64,000 nt of DNA from Streptomyces ficellus. Lineage in GTDB: Bacteria; Actinomycetota; Actinomycetes; Streptomycetales; Streptomycetaceae. Both the position numbers and the translations under genes were made by a program. This document shows positions 1-8,377 of the stretch, piece after piece (positions within the stretch are counted from its first letter, which is position 1; each line of letters opens with the position of its first letter). The notes beneath the pieces were generated by a model that did not search any database, had not been told where the DNA came from, and was given only the letters and a program-made list of their open reading frames with translations. The DNA lies in the NCBI RefSeq assembly GCF_009739905.1, contig NZ_CP034279.1, positions 6,758,001 to 6,822,000 on the forward strand. Direction: 5' to 3'.

Positions 1-348
1 ACCGCCGAACCCCTTGGTCCCGGCGACGCCGACCCGCACGCCGCCGACGTTCACCACCGTGCCCTCGCCCTCCAGCACGGTGACGCCCGCCCGGTCCAGC
101 GCGGCCGTCACCTCCGCCTCCTGGTCGCTCTGGTAGTCGTGGTTGCCCAGCACGGCGACGACCGGCACCCCCAGCCCGGCCACCTCCCGGGCCACGACCT
201 CGCCCTCCTCGGCCGTGCCGTGGCGGGTGAGGTCGCCGGCGAGCAGCAGCAGGTCCGCCTGCTCGTGGATCTTCTCGAAGGCCGGTCGCAGGGTGCCCGC
301 GCTCGCCGGGCCCAGATGGATGTCACCGACCGCCGCTACTCGGATCAC
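1..348 (-). CDS. Metallophosphoesterase (3' end cut by window edge)
   Basis: The protein runs off the left edge. From a GTG start at 346-348 it reads VIRVAAVGDIHLG, then LLLLAGDLTRHG and VAVLGNHDYQ. These are the D-x-H, GDxxxxG and GNHD metal-binding motifs of calcineurin-like phosphoesterases, which hold two metal ions and hydrolyse phosphoesters. The substrate cannot be told from the part seen. The start overlaps the upstream BON-like gene in a GTGA junction, so the two are probably translationally coupled. The C-terminus is missing. Confidence 0.85.
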   Translation of the reverse strand, partial: MIRVAAVGDIHLGPASAGTLRPAFEKIHEQADLLLLAGDLTRHGTAEEGEVVAREVAGLGVPVVAVLGNHDYQSDQEAEVTAALDRAGVTVLEGEGTVVNVGGVRVGVAGTKGFGG

Positions 349-599
349 GACAGCTCCTCGGGGTGGTCGGGGGCGTCCGCGCGTACGACGACCAGGTCCT
401 CGTGCAGGGGCAGCCCGGCCAGCTCCTCCCGCGCGATGCGCAGGATCTCGGCCCGGCAGTCGGCGCTGGCGACCGTGCCGTACAGCACGATGCCCGCGCC
501 CCGCTGCTCGATGCGGATGCCCAGCTCGGCGATGTCCTCGGATGCCAGCCGGTCCCGCAGGTGGGCGATGCGGTACTCGGCGGTGTCGGCGGCGCTCAT
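345..599 (-). CDS. Small BON-domain-like protein, 84 aa
   Basis: This 84-residue protein has the alpha/beta pattern of a BON domain: an N-terminal region with RLASEDIAELGIRIE, then GAGIVLYGTVASADCRAEIL, in which a conserved glycine precedes a helix. BON domains usually bind membranes or phospholipids, but this one has no signal peptide and looks cytoplasmic. It sits between a nucleotidyltransferase-like gene (ATGA overlap) and a metallophosphoesterase (GTGA overlap), so the three form one tightly coupled operon. The BON assignment rests on pattern only; the role is unknown. Confidence 0.7.
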   Translation of the reverse strand: MSAADTAEYRIAHLRDRLASEDIAELGIRIEQRGAGIVLYGTVASADCRAEILRIAREELAGLPLHEDLVVVRADAPDHPEELS

Positions 600-1441
600 G
601 GCGTGGCCTCCGGTGGCTCGATCACGTTCAGGCGCTCCAGCAGATAGAGGAACGCCTCAGGCATGGGAGAGCCCTCGCTCTCCCGGCGCAGCAGCTCCCA
701 GTCGATCTTCTCCCGCAGCGTGCGCGCGATCGGGAGGACCGCACCGAAGTCGCAGTGGTGCTCGGAGAAGGCGGCCAGCAGACTGCCCACCAGGTCGGTC
801 GGTGCCAGCACCGGCATCCGCACCGAGTCCACCGGCAGGGTGTGCGCCCGGTCCAGCAGCTCGTGCGTCACCGGGTGCCGGGCGAGCTCGAAGATCAGGT
901 CGATCTCCTCGCCGTGGCTCCGCGCCTTGATCAGCCAGTCCTCCGGCGGCACCCGCACCGGGATCCCGGCGGCCTCCAGGGCCTCGGTGACCGCCGCGGC
1001 GTCCTCGCGCAGGATGGCGAAGTCGGTGTCGTGCTGGAGGCTCTGCGGCACCCCGTGCGCGTACGCCGCAACGCTGCCCGCCAGGGCGAAGGGGAGCCCG
1101 GCGCTCTTCAGCAGCGCCGCCACCTGCTTGGTGGCCTCCAGGATGGCCTGTGTACGGTCCGGAGGATGGCTGCTGCCGGGGTTCCCGCCGGTCCCGGCGT
1201 CTCCGCCCGGGGTGCCGGGGCCTCCGGCGCCCTCGGTTCCGCCGGTGCCGCCGGCCGGCGAACCGCCGCCCGAGGGCGCACCGAGGAGCGCGCCGTCGGG
1301 CTCGCCCTCCACGGCTCTGCCTCCGGCCAGCCGCAATCCGGTGGTCCCGGTCGGCCCGGCGGGTCCGGTGCGCTCGGCCGCGCCCCTCGGCGGCTCGGGG
1401 AGCCCGCCGGGCTGGGTGGCGTCTTGCGGTTGGTTCCTCAC
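596..1441 (-). CDS. Nucleotidyltransferase-family protein with Gly/Pro-rich N-terminus
   Basis: Residues from about 95 onward form a compact domain (DRTQAILEATKQVAALLKSA, then FALAGSVAAYAHG and HDTDFAIL) resembling the minimal nucleotidyltransferase fold: a G-S motif followed by a D-x-D pair. The first ~90 residues are low-complexity Gly/Pro/Thr sequence with no recognisable fold. The GTG start used is the longest; a GAGGAGG lies upstream with long spacing, so a shorter start near the folded domain is possible. It is the first gene of the operon with the BON-like and phosphoesterase genes. It may modify nucleotides or a protein; the substrate is unknown. Confidence 0.65.
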   Translation of the reverse strand: MRNQPQDATQPGGLPEPPRGAAERTGPAGPTGTTGLRLAGGRAVEGEPDGALLGAPSGGGSPAGGTGGTEGAGGPGTPGGDAGTGGNPGSSHPPDRTQAILEATKQVAALLKSAGLPFALAGSVAAYAHGVPQSLQHDTDFAILREDAAAVTEALEAAGIPVRVPPEDWLIKARSHGEEIDLIFELARHPVTHELLDRAHTLPVDSVRMPVLAPTDLVGSLLAAFSEHHCDFGAVLPIARTLREKIDWELLRRESEGSPMPEAFLYLLERLNVIEPPEATP

Positions 1442-1584
1442 GGGTGCTCAGCCCTCCTCGTCGGCCCTGTGGGAGGCGGTTCGGGTACCCGGGGCCCCCG
1501 CCTTTATGGCTCGTTCGCCGGTACGCGCGGATGACCGGGTGGTACGGCGGCGCCACCCGGCCCGGCCGTCCCGTCGCCCCCGGC

Positions 1585-3183
1585 TCACTCGCCGGGGTCC
1601 TGGCGGTGGCGGCGGGACGCCCTGGTGAGGACGGTCCCGGTGGCGACGAGCAGCGCGGCGCCGGCGCCCAGGAGCCAGAGGCGGGCGCGGGACCCGGTCT
1701 CCGCCATCCCGGTGGCCGCGTCGGGGGAGGGATCGGTGACGGACGGCGCGGCGGGGGCCGCGGGGGCCGCGGGGGCGTCGGGAGTCCCGGGGGCCGGGGC
1801 GTCGGGGGCCGGGCGGGCTTCGGTGACGGCCGGCGGTACGACGGGGTCCGGGGCGGCGGGTCCGGCCTCGGGGTCCGCGGCCTCGGGGTCCGCGGCCTCC
1901 GGGGCTGATGGCGGTTCGCCTTCGGACGCCTTGGGCGGTTCGGCCTCGGGGCCCGGTGCGTGCCGCAGCCCGGCCTCGGGTGCCCGTGCCGGTTCGGCCG
2001 CCCCAGCAGGGCCCGCGTCCGGCAAGGGCGCGGGGCGCGGCGCCGGGCGCGTGCCGCAGCGCGGTTCCGCCGCGAACGGGGCGTGGTGGAGGGCGCCCGC
2101 GTGGGGGTCGGCCTTCAGTGAGCGGACCACGACGTCGCCCTCGATGTTGGCCGGGTTCCGGTCGGTGAGGTCCGCCCGTGGCGCGTAGAGGGATCCCCGC
2201 AGGGTGGCGCCGCCCGCCGTGAGCGTCAGGTCCGTGGCGTCGGCGAAGGCCCACAGGATGTACGGCGCGTCCGCGGCGGTGACACCGGTCATGGCGGGCG
2301 TGCGCCAGGACAGCTCGCCGTTCTCCGCGGTCGTGTCGACCACGATCACGAGCGGCCGCGTCGCGGTCGGCCGGTTCCCGAAGTCCAGCGTCCGGAGGTC
2401 CACGAGCCGCGTGCCGGTCAGCCGCAGCACGTTCGTACGCGCGTCGGCCAGCCGGATCCGTGCCGTGGCGCCCGGTCCGGACGGATCGGCAGGCCGTACC
2501 GTGCCGGGGCACCGGGCGAGGGCGTCGGCGCGCCGACGGTGGCCCGCGAACAGGGTGCCGAAGTCGACGAGGCCCCGCGCGGGGGCGACCGACGAGGACG
2601 GCTGCGCGGTGGTCAGCTCGACGCGCGGCGCCGTGTCGTAGCCGGCCCCGGCGGCCACCACTCGGGTCTTCACGGGCGAGCCGTCCATGCCGGTGGCCCG
2701 GGTGGCACTGCCGGCCGGGTCGCCGACCTTGACATAGCCGTCGCCGGCCACCCGCAGGACCCCGTCGGCGGCACTGGAGGCGAGGTCGACGGCGCCGTCG
2801 ACCAGGAGCGCGGTGGGCCGGGCGTCGCCGGGGGCCACGAAGCCGCCCGTGGCGGGCGTCGTCACGGTGTACCGCGAGCCGATGGACAGGTCGCCGCCCA
2901 CGGCGACGGCGCTCCCGGCCCCGGTGCCGGCCAGCAGCGCGTCGCGCCGTGTCACGACCCCGAAGCTGTGGTTCGCGGCCATCGGGTTGCCGGCCGCGAG
3001 GCCGCCCGCCGCCGGGTCGCCGGTCAGGGGCGGTGCCCGGTGCGCCGCCGGGTGCGCCGCCGCGACCGCGGGTCCGGCCGCCGGTCCGGTCGCCGCTCCG
3101 GCCGGGTGGGGGCCGGCCGCGCACAGCCCGCACACCACGGCGGGGATCACCGCCGGAGCCAGGGCACGTCCAGTCAGTCGCAT
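1585..3183 (-). CDS. Secreted choice-of-anchor A protein with sortase signal
   Basis: A signal peptide (MRLTGRALAPAVIPAVVCGL then A-rich to AGA) opens this 532-residue protein. Residues ~75-380 resemble choice-of-anchor A domains: HSFGVVTRRDALLAGTGAG, AVGGDLSIGS, then RPLVIVVDTTAENGELSW and LRGSLYAPRADLTDRNP. A long Pro/Ala/Glu-rich stalk follows. The C-terminus has MAETG, a hydrophobic helix (LWLLGAGAALLVATGTVLT) and an arginine-rich tail, the layout of a class E sortase signal (usual LAXTG; here M replaces L). It should be displayed covalently on the cell wall. It is a single gene, divergent from the ABC exporter gene. The ligand is unknown. Confidence 0.8.
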   Translation of the reverse strand: MRLTGRALAPAVIPAVVCGLCAAGPHPAGAATGPAAGPAVAAAHPAAHRAPPLTGDPAAGGLAAGNPMAANHSFGVVTRRDALLAGTGAGSAVAVGGDLSIGSRYTVTTPATGGFVAPGDARPTALLVDGAVDLASSAADGVLRVAGDGYVKVGDPAGSATRATGMDGSPVKTRVVAAGAGYDTAPRVELTTAQPSSSVAPARGLVDFGTLFAGHRRRADALARCPGTVRPADPSGPGATARIRLADARTNVLRLTGTRLVDLRTLDFGNRPTATRPLVIVVDTTAENGELSWRTPAMTGVTAADAPYILWAFADATDLTLTAGGATLRGSLYAPRADLTDRNPANIEGDVVVRSLKADPHAGALHHAPFAAEPRCGTRPAPRPAPLPDAGPAGAAEPARAPEAGLRHAPGPEAEPPKASEGEPPSAPEAADPEAADPEAGPAAPDPVVPPAVTEARPAPDAPAPGTPDAPAAPAAPAAPSVTDPSPDAATGMAETGSRARLWLLGAGAALLVATGTVLTRASRRHRQDPGE

Positions 3184-3287
3184 AGCGGAAAAATAGGATC
3201 ATCGGACGGGTGGGGGTGGCGACACGCCCGTCCCCGGGGGTGACGTTTCACCCGGTTGGCGGTGGGGGAGCGGTTGCTGCGACGGCA

Positions 3288-5258
3288 ATGGCGCCGCGGC
3301 CGGCGGGGGTGGGGATCGTGCGTGCGAACAAGCTGTTCCGGCGGACCTGGAGGACCGAGCCGCCCGTCTCCGACAGCGAACGCGAACTCTTCGGCGGCGC
3401 CCTGCGCTACGACGTCGGCTGGGTCAAGCACGAGTACGCCCTGCTCGACCTGAAGCCCCTCGCCGCCGTACGCGCCCTGCCCCACCTCGTCGGCGGCACC
3501 CTGCGCCTCGCCCGGGAGTCCGACCGGCGCGCACTGCTCACCGTCGGCGTCGCCGAGATCGGCCAGGGCATCGCCCAGGCCGTGGGCCTGCTGCTGACGA
3601 ACCAGGTCCTGCACGCCCTCTTCGCCGCCGGCACCACCGCCGACCGCCTGCGTGCCGCCCTGCCCGCGCTCGTCGCCGCCGGCGGGCTCGCCGTCGTCAA
3701 CGCCGTGCTCGCCTCCCTGTCCACCGCCGGCACCGGCCGCCTGGAACCGAAGGTGGAACGCCTCGCCACCGAGAAGTACCTCCACCGGGCGGCGGGCGTG
3801 GAACTCGAGGCCATCGAGGACGGCGCCTTCCGCAAGCTCCTGGACTCCGCCCAGTTCGGCGCCGTGGCCGCCCGCAACATGATCGGCGCCTGCGTCGGCG
3901 CGCTCAACGGCGTCTTCACCATCGTCGCCGCGGCCGGTGTCCTCACCGTGCTGCACCCGGCGCTCCTGCCGCTGCTGGTGCTGATCGCCCTTCCGCGCGG
4001 CTGGGGCGCCATGCATGTGGCGCAGCGCCGCTACGCCTCCCGCATGAGCTGGATCGAGCACGAACGGGCCGCCCGGCTCGTCAACAACCTCATCACCAGC
4101 CGGGAATCGGCCCAGGAGGTCCGCGTCCACCAGGTCGGCCGCTACCTCCTCGACAAGTTCCACGACATGGCCGAGACCTCCGAGGCCGAACAGACCCGCC
4201 TCGCCGACGGACGCGCCGCCACCGAGCTGCTGGCCGCCGCGTTCTCCGGCGCCGCCGCCCTCCTCACGTACGCCGCCCTCGGCGTCCTGCTGGTCACCGG
4301 CAGCATGGACATCGCCATGGCGGGCACCGCCGCCCTCGCCGTACGCACCGGGTCCGCCAGCCTCAGCGCGCTGATCACGCACATCAACAACCTGCACGAG
4401 GAGTCCCTCTACGTGCGCGACCTCGACCGCTTCACGGCGGCGGCCGAGATCCGCGCCATCCCCGCCGGCGGCACCCCCGTCCCGGACTTCCCCGAGAAGA
4501 TCACCTTCGAGAACGTCACCTTCCGCTACCCCGACCGCGACGAGCCCGCGCTGCGCGGTGTGTCCCTGACCATCGCCGCCGGTTCCGTCGTCGCGCTGGT
4601 CGGTGCGAACGGCTCGGGCAAGTCCACCCTCGTCAAGATCCTCGCCGGTCTCCACCGGCCGGGCGACGGCCGTGTCCTGTGGGGCGACACCGACCTCTCC
4701 GAGGCGGACCGGCTGGACGTCTTCCGCCATGTCGCCGTCCTCGACCAGGACTTCCAGCGCTGGCCCTTCACCCTCCACACCAACATCCGCATCGGACAGC
4801 CCGGCTCCGCACCCGAGCCCGGCCGCGTCGAACGCGCCGCCGCGTACTCCGGCGCCGACCGGCTCGGCACCAGCCTGCCGCGCGGCTACGACACCCTGCT
4901 CGCCCGCCAGTTCCGGCACGGCTCCGAACTCTCCGGCGGCCAGTGGCAGACCGTCGGCCAGGCCCGCTTCCGCTACCGCGACGCCACCCTCGTCATCGCC
5001 GACGAGCCGACCTCAGCCCTCGACCCGGAGGCGGAGATCGAGTCCTTCCACCGCATCCGCGCCCTCACCGGCGAGGGCCGGACCGTCGTCCTGGTCAGCC
5101 ACCGCATGGCCGGCATCCAGTCCGCCGACGTCATCCACGTCCTCCACGAGGGCCGGCTCGTCGAATCGGGTTCGCACCAGGAGCTGATGGACCTGCCCGG
5201 CTCCCGCTACCGGCGCATGTACCTCCTCCAGGCCGACCAGTACGGCAGAAACGGGTGA
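3288..5258 (+). CDS. Fused permease/ATP-binding ABC exporter
   Basis: An N-terminal six-helix-type membrane domain (~residues 60-390 of the longest reading) is fused to an ATPase domain: Walker A GANGSGKST, Q-loop DQDFQRWPF, signature LSGGQWQ, Walker B LVIADEPTSALD, switch LVSHR. This is the half-transporter layout of peptide, lipid or drug exporters, which work as dimers. The reading frame is open from 3210, but that start would leave only 26 bases to the divergent surface-protein gene. The ATG at 3288 or the GTG at 3318 (after a GGGGGTGGGG run) is more credible. The substrate is not predictable. It converges on the GNAT gene with a one-base gap. Confidence 0.85.
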   Translation: MAPRPAGVGIVRANKLFRRTWRTEPPVSDSERELFGGALRYDVGWVKHEYALLDLKPLAAVRALPHLVGGTLRLARESDRRALLTVGVAEIGQGIAQAVGLLLTNQVLHALFAAGTTADRLRAALPALVAAGGLAVVNAVLASLSTAGTGRLEPKVERLATEKYLHRAAGVELEAIEDGAFRKLLDSAQFGAVAARNMIGACVGALNGVFTIVAAAGVLTVLHPALLPLLVLIALPRGWGAMHVAQRRYASRMSWIEHERAARLVNNLITSRESAQEVRVHQVGRYLLDKFHDMAETSEAEQTRLADGRAATELLAAAFSGAAALLTYAALGVLLVTGSMDIAMAGTAALAVRTGSASLSALITHINNLHEESLYVRDLDRFTAAAEIRAIPAGGTPVPDFPEKITFENVTFRYPDRDEPALRGVSLTIAAGSVVALVGANGSGKSTLVKILAGLHRPGDGRVLWGDTDLSEADRLDVFRHVAVLDQDFQRWPFTLHTNIRIGQPGSAPEPGRVERAAAYSGADRLGTSLPRGYDTLLARQFRHGSELSGGQWQTVGQARFRYRDATLVIADEPTSALDPEAEIESFHRIRALTGEGRTVVLVSHRMAGIQSADVIHVLHEGRLVESGSHQELMDLPGSRYRRMYLLQADQYGRNG

Positions 5259-5259
5259 C

Positions 5260-6111
5260 TCACCCCAGCTCCAGGGTGGTGATGCCGAAGACGCGCTCCT
5301 GGGCGAACGGCCGCACCGGCCCGGTGTACATCCGGGCCGTCGCGAACGTCGGCACCAGGCCCCGCGCCAGCGCCAGCCGCACCGCCGCCGCGTTCGACTC
5401 GGGGACGTCGACGGCGATCCGGTCCGCCCCGGAGGCGGCAACGAGCGCGTCGAGCAGCACCTCCGCGTCGTCCGGAGTGTCGGCGAACAGCGGCCCGACC
5501 CGGGCCTCCGCCTCGGCCGGGCGGATCACCCCGTACCCCGTCACCCGGCCGTCCACGACCCGCGCGAGGGCCCGGTGGCCCGGCGCGCCCAGCCACCGCT
5601 CCAGGAACCGGGGCCGCTCCGCCGGACAGCAGGCGCCGTCGTACGCGGCCAGGGCGGCGAACCCCACCTCGGCGGCCGGCACCACCCCCGGGCCCATACC
5701 CGGTGCCCCTCCCGCCACCGGCCCGGCGTACCGCGCCGAGCGGTGCGCCAGGACGAAACCCGAGCGGCGGTAGTTGTCCTGCTGCGCGGGTACCCCGTCC
5801 AGGCCGACCGTGCGGTCCCCGGCGTGCGCCAGCGCCGCGTTCCAGGTGGCCAGGCCGTGTCCGAGGCCGCGCCGGTCGGGGCGCACCAGGTAGAAGCCCA
5901 GGAACGCGTACGTATCGCCGTAGTTGACGACCGAGATGGCCGACACCGGCTCCCGCTCGTCCGCCAGGCGCCCGAGGAAGAACCCGTCGGGGTCCTGCGC
6001 GAAGAAGCACGGCCCGTCCCGCAGCCCCGGGTTCCAGCCCTCCGCGGCGGCCCACTCCCGCACCAGCGACCACTCCCGCTGCGTCGCCCGCGACACCTCA
6101 AGCCCTGACAA
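5260..6111 (-). CDS. GNAT-family N-acetyltransferase, two-domain
   Basis: The N-terminal half carries the GNAT acetyl-CoA site (FLGFYLVRPDRRGLGHGLAT, the R-x-x-G-x-G/A loop). The C-terminal half (RFLERWLGAPGHRALARVVD onward) resembles the second GNAT-like domain found in two-domain acetyltransferases. The frame stays open to 6534, but the extra residues are a shadow of the divergent DUF6629 gene. A TTG at 6109-6111 preceded by GGGAGGAG at good spacing is the likely start, giving 283 residues. Its substrate, probably an amine or a protein N-terminus, is unknown. Confidence 0.8.
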   Translation of the reverse strand: MSGLEVSRATQREWSLVREWAAAEGWNPGLRDGPCFFAQDPDGFFLGRLADEREPVSAISVVNYGDTYAFLGFYLVRPDRRGLGHGLATWNAALAHAGDRTVGLDGVPAQQDNYRRSGFVLAHRSARYAGPVAGGAPGMGPGVVPAAEVGFAALAAYDGACCPAERPRFLERWLGAPGHRALARVVDGRVTGYGVIRPAEAEARVGPLFADTPDDAEVLLDALVAASGADRIAVDVPESNAAAVRLALARGLVPTFATARMYTGPVRPFAQERVFGITTLELG

Positions 6112-6160
6112 GACGATCTCCTCCCGGCCGCCGAACGGTTGCCCCCGTACGCTACCCAGC

Positions 6161-6769
6161 ATGTGCTGGAGCGCCACGGCCGATCTCGCGGCGGGCACCG
6201 TCATCACCGCGGTCGGCGCCGTCTGCGTGGCCCGCGCCCGGGAGGTGCGCGAACTGCCGATCGCCGCGCTGCCGCTGCTGCTGGGCGCCCACCAGATCGT
6301 CGAGGCGGCCGTCTGGAACGCCGGCGGCGGCAGCGGCCCCGCGACCCTGGCCTGGGCGGTCATCGCCCTGCCGCTGCTGCCGCTGTGGGTGCCGCTCGGC
6401 GTCCTGCTCGTCACCCCGCCCGGGCGGCGCGCCCGCCTCGCCGCCCCCGCCGTCGCCGGGACGCTCACAGCCGCCGCGCTCGCGTACTGCCTCGCCACCC
6501 GGCCCGTCACGGCCGACATCCGGGGCCGCACCATCGGCTACGTACTCGACCTGCCGTACGCGCCGCTGCTCATCGCCGGCTACCTCCTGGCCACCGTCGG
6601 CGCCCTGCTCCTCGCGGCGGACCGGACGCTGCGGCTGCTCGGCGCGGTGATCGCGGCCGGTGCGGCGCTGTGCGTCGTGCTGTGGCGCACCGAGTTCGTC
6701 TCCACCTGGTGCGCCTTCGCCGCCGTGGCGTCCCTGGTCCTGCTCGCCCGGACCCGGCGGGCCGCCTGA
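6161..6769 (+). CDS. DUF6629-type membrane protein
   Basis: The protein starts MCWSATADLAAG, the hallmark opening of the actinobacterial DUF6629 family, and contains about six or seven hydrophobic segments (for example LPIAALPLLLGAHQIVEAAV and ALPLLPLWVPLGVLLV). It should be an integral membrane protein of 202 residues. The ATG at 6161 gives the family N-terminus; the frame extends upstream but that part is antisense to the GNAT gene. The function of the family is not established. It is divergently transcribed from the GNAT gene across about 50 bases. Confidence 0.75.
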   Translation: MCWSATADLAAGTVITAVGAVCVARAREVRELPIAALPLLLGAHQIVEAAVWNAGGGSGPATLAWAVIALPLLPLWVPLGVLLVTPPGRRARLAAPAVAGTLTAAALAYCLATRPVTADIRGRTIGYVLDLPYAPLLIAGYLLATVGALLLAADRTLRLLGAVIAAGAALCVVLWRTEFVSTWCAFAAVASLVLLARTRRAA

Positions 6770-6818
6770 GGGCCCGCGGCCCCCCCGTCCCCGCGGCCCC
6801 CCCCGTCCCCGCGGCCCC
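6770..6818. repeat. GC-rich tandem repeat, possible bidirectional terminator
   Basis: The 49 bases between two convergent genes consist of about three imperfect copies of a unit like CGCGGCCCCCCCCGTCC. The position between convergent stop codons suggests a transcription-end role, but no clean stem-loop is visible. Confidence 0.4.
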
Positions 6819-7697
6819 TCAGGCCGGGTGCCTGATGCTCTCGATGATGCGGGCGAAGCCCTCGTCCCCGTGGCCCGCGTCGATCTGGCGCTGGATGAGC
6901 CGCTGGACCATGTCCACCACCTCGGTGCTGACGCCCTGGCCGGAGCTGGCGGCCAGGATGTCGTCGAGGCTGGAGAAGTGGAGGCTCTGCTGCCCCTCCA
7001 CGGTGTAGTCCCCGCCGTCGACGACCGCGCCGAACCCTTCGAACCCGCCGGTCATGGCGGTCAGCCACGGCGCGGCCAGGGCGGCGAACGCGCTCGCCGT
7101 CACCCCGGCCGGCGCGACCATGGCGGCGCCGTGCAGGAAACCGGCGAACATGACGTACATGGCGGCGAGCAGGGCGAGGTCGTACAGGGGCGCCAGTCCG
7201 GCGTCCTCACCGAGGTAGGTGCTGGTTCCCCAGAGGTCGAGCAGCGGCCGGTACTGGTGGAAGGCGTCGGCCGACCCGCTGTAGAGGACCGACGCCCCGG
7301 GCCCGCCGATCATGTGCGGTACGGCCATGATGCCGCCGTCGAGATAGGTGATCCCGGCCCGGGCGGCCCAGTCGGCCAGTTCCCGTGACTGCTCGGGTGA
7401 CGTCGTCGTCACATTGACCAGGGTCCGCCCGGCCAGTTCGCCGGCGAGCGGGTCGAGCACCTCGTGGACGGACGCGTGGTCCAGCAGGCACGCGATCACC
7501 ACCTGGCCGGCCCGGACCGCGTCACCCGCCGTGCCGGCGGCCTCGGCCCCCCGCGCGACGAGGCCGTCCGCCTTCCCCGGCGAGCGGTTCCAGCACGTGG
7601 TCGGGTATCCGGCCTTGAGCAGGGCGCCCGCGAGAGCGCTGCCCATCGCCCCGAGGCCCAGCACGCTCACCCGGACGCCGCTGTCGGTCGTTGTCAT
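6819..7697 (-). CDS. NAD(P)-dependent imine reductase / beta-hydroxyacid dehydrogenase-type enzyme
   Basis: The N-terminal Rossmann domain reads VSVLGLGAMGSALAGALLKA with TTCWNRSPGKADGL, where R suggests NADPH preference. The stretch YLDGGIMAVPHMIGGPGA is characteristic of imine reductases, and PLYDLALLAAMY places an aspartate at the position used as proton donor in many of them (D187 type). A helical dimerisation domain follows. Length (292) is typical. It should reduce cyclic or linear imines, or a related ketone or hydroxyacid, with NADPH. It is divergent from an HxlR regulator and probably controlled by it. Confidence 0.85.
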   Translation of the reverse strand: MTTTDSGVRVSVLGLGAMGSALAGALLKAGYPTTCWNRSPGKADGLVARGAEAAGTAGDAVRAGQVVIACLLDHASVHEVLDPLAGELAGRTLVNVTTTSPEQSRELADWAARAGITYLDGGIMAVPHMIGGPGASVLYSGSADAFHQYRPLLDLWGTSTYLGEDAGLAPLYDLALLAAMYVMFAGFLHGAAMVAPAGVTASAFAALAAPWLTAMTGGFEGFGAVVDGGDYTVEGQQSLHFSSLDDILAASSGQGVSTEVVDMVQRLIQRQIDAGHGDEGFARIIESIRHPA

Positions 7698-7820
7698 CTC
7701 CGCTGTCTCCCTCTTGTTCGTGACCTTCAGTCAGATCCTCTCCGGCCGCTGTAGAGTTGACCAGTACGGACTAAATAGTGGGGTACTCACCTGTGGGTAA
7801 GTGACCCCGGGGGAGGCAGG
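7698..7820. promoter_or_regulatory. Divergent promoter region with imperfect dyads
   Basis: The 123-base spacer is relatively AT-rich around 7751-7805. It contains an imperfect dyad ACTCACC-tgt-GGGTAAGT (7785-7802) and an outer pair AGTAC (7763-7767)/GTACT. Winged-helix HxlR proteins bind such dyads between their own gene and the target gene, so this is the likely operator; this is inference from layout. Confidence 0.45.
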
Positions 7821-8192
7821 ATGGCAGCGCGGCGCGGACCGTACTTCTGTGGCATCGACGCGGCGATGGACGTGGTCACCGGCAAGTGGAAGTCGCTGAT
7901 CCTCTGGGAGCTGCACCACCACGGCACCCGCCGCTTCGCCGAGCTCCGGCGCGGCCTGCCCGGCGTCAGCGAGAAGATGCTGGTCCAGCACCTGCGGGAG
8001 ATGGAGGAGGACGGCCTCGTGCACCGCGAGGTCTACCGCGAGGTGCCGCCGAAGGTCGAGTACTCCCTGACCGAGCACGGCGTCTCGCTCAACGCGGCCC
8101 TGGCGTCCCTGGGGGAGTGGGGCGCCGCACGCATGCGGCGGATCGGCGCCGAGAAGGTCTCCTACGACGGGTCCGTGCCGGCCCGGCGCTAG
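7821..8192 (+). CDS. HxlR-family transcriptional regulator
   Basis: A 123-residue winged-helix protein with the HxlR core VTGKWKSLILWELHHHGTRR, the recognition helix region EKMLVQHLREMEEDGLVHRE and the wing PPKVEYSLTEHG. A cysteine near the N-terminus (YFCGIDAAM) could sense redox or electrophiles, as in several relatives. Start ATG follows GGGGGAGGCAGG. It is divergent from the imine reductase. Its TAG stop forms the CTAG into which MITE copy 1 is inserted; the coding region itself is intact. Confidence 0.9.
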   Translation: MAARRGPYFCGIDAAMDVVTGKWKSLILWELHHHGTRRFAELRRGLPGVSEKMLVQHLREMEEDGLVHREVYREVPPKVEYSLTEHGVSLNAALASLGEWGAARMRRIGAEKVSYDGSVPARR

Positions 8193-8362
8193 GTCGTGTC
8201 CGTCAAGTCTCGCCTGGCCCGTGACGCCCTGCACGCACTGTCGCCGCGTTGTCGTCGGTCGCCATGGCTCCGCCATGTCTCCCTCCTCCGCCTTGCGACA
8301 GCACGCACCGGACGCCACGACCCCCGCCCTCCGGGCGGACGCCGCTACTTTCCGGACACTCC
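8193..8362. mobile_element. MITE-like element, copy 1 (170 bp)
   Basis: This 170-base block is nearly identical to 21267-21435. The ends form imperfect inverted repeats: GTCGTGTCCGTCAAGT at the left and, read from the other strand, GGAGTGTCCGGAAAGT at the right. The left flank is CTAG and the right flank CCAG, a decayed CTAG duplication. The interior has further dyad symmetry (CTGTCGC near the left, GCGACAG near the right) and no transposase. A 61-codon frame through it is repeated with the element and is unlikely to be a gene. CTAG targets and such ends recall IS5-type elements; that family link is inference. Confidence 0.75.
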
Positions 8363-8377
8363 CCAGCCGGCGAAACG

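Noticed and set aside
3174..4919. 581-codon minus-strand frame inside the ABC exporter gene
   Set aside because: Shadow frame; the plus strand has all ABC motifs. Its N-terminal part only overlaps the divergent promoter area.
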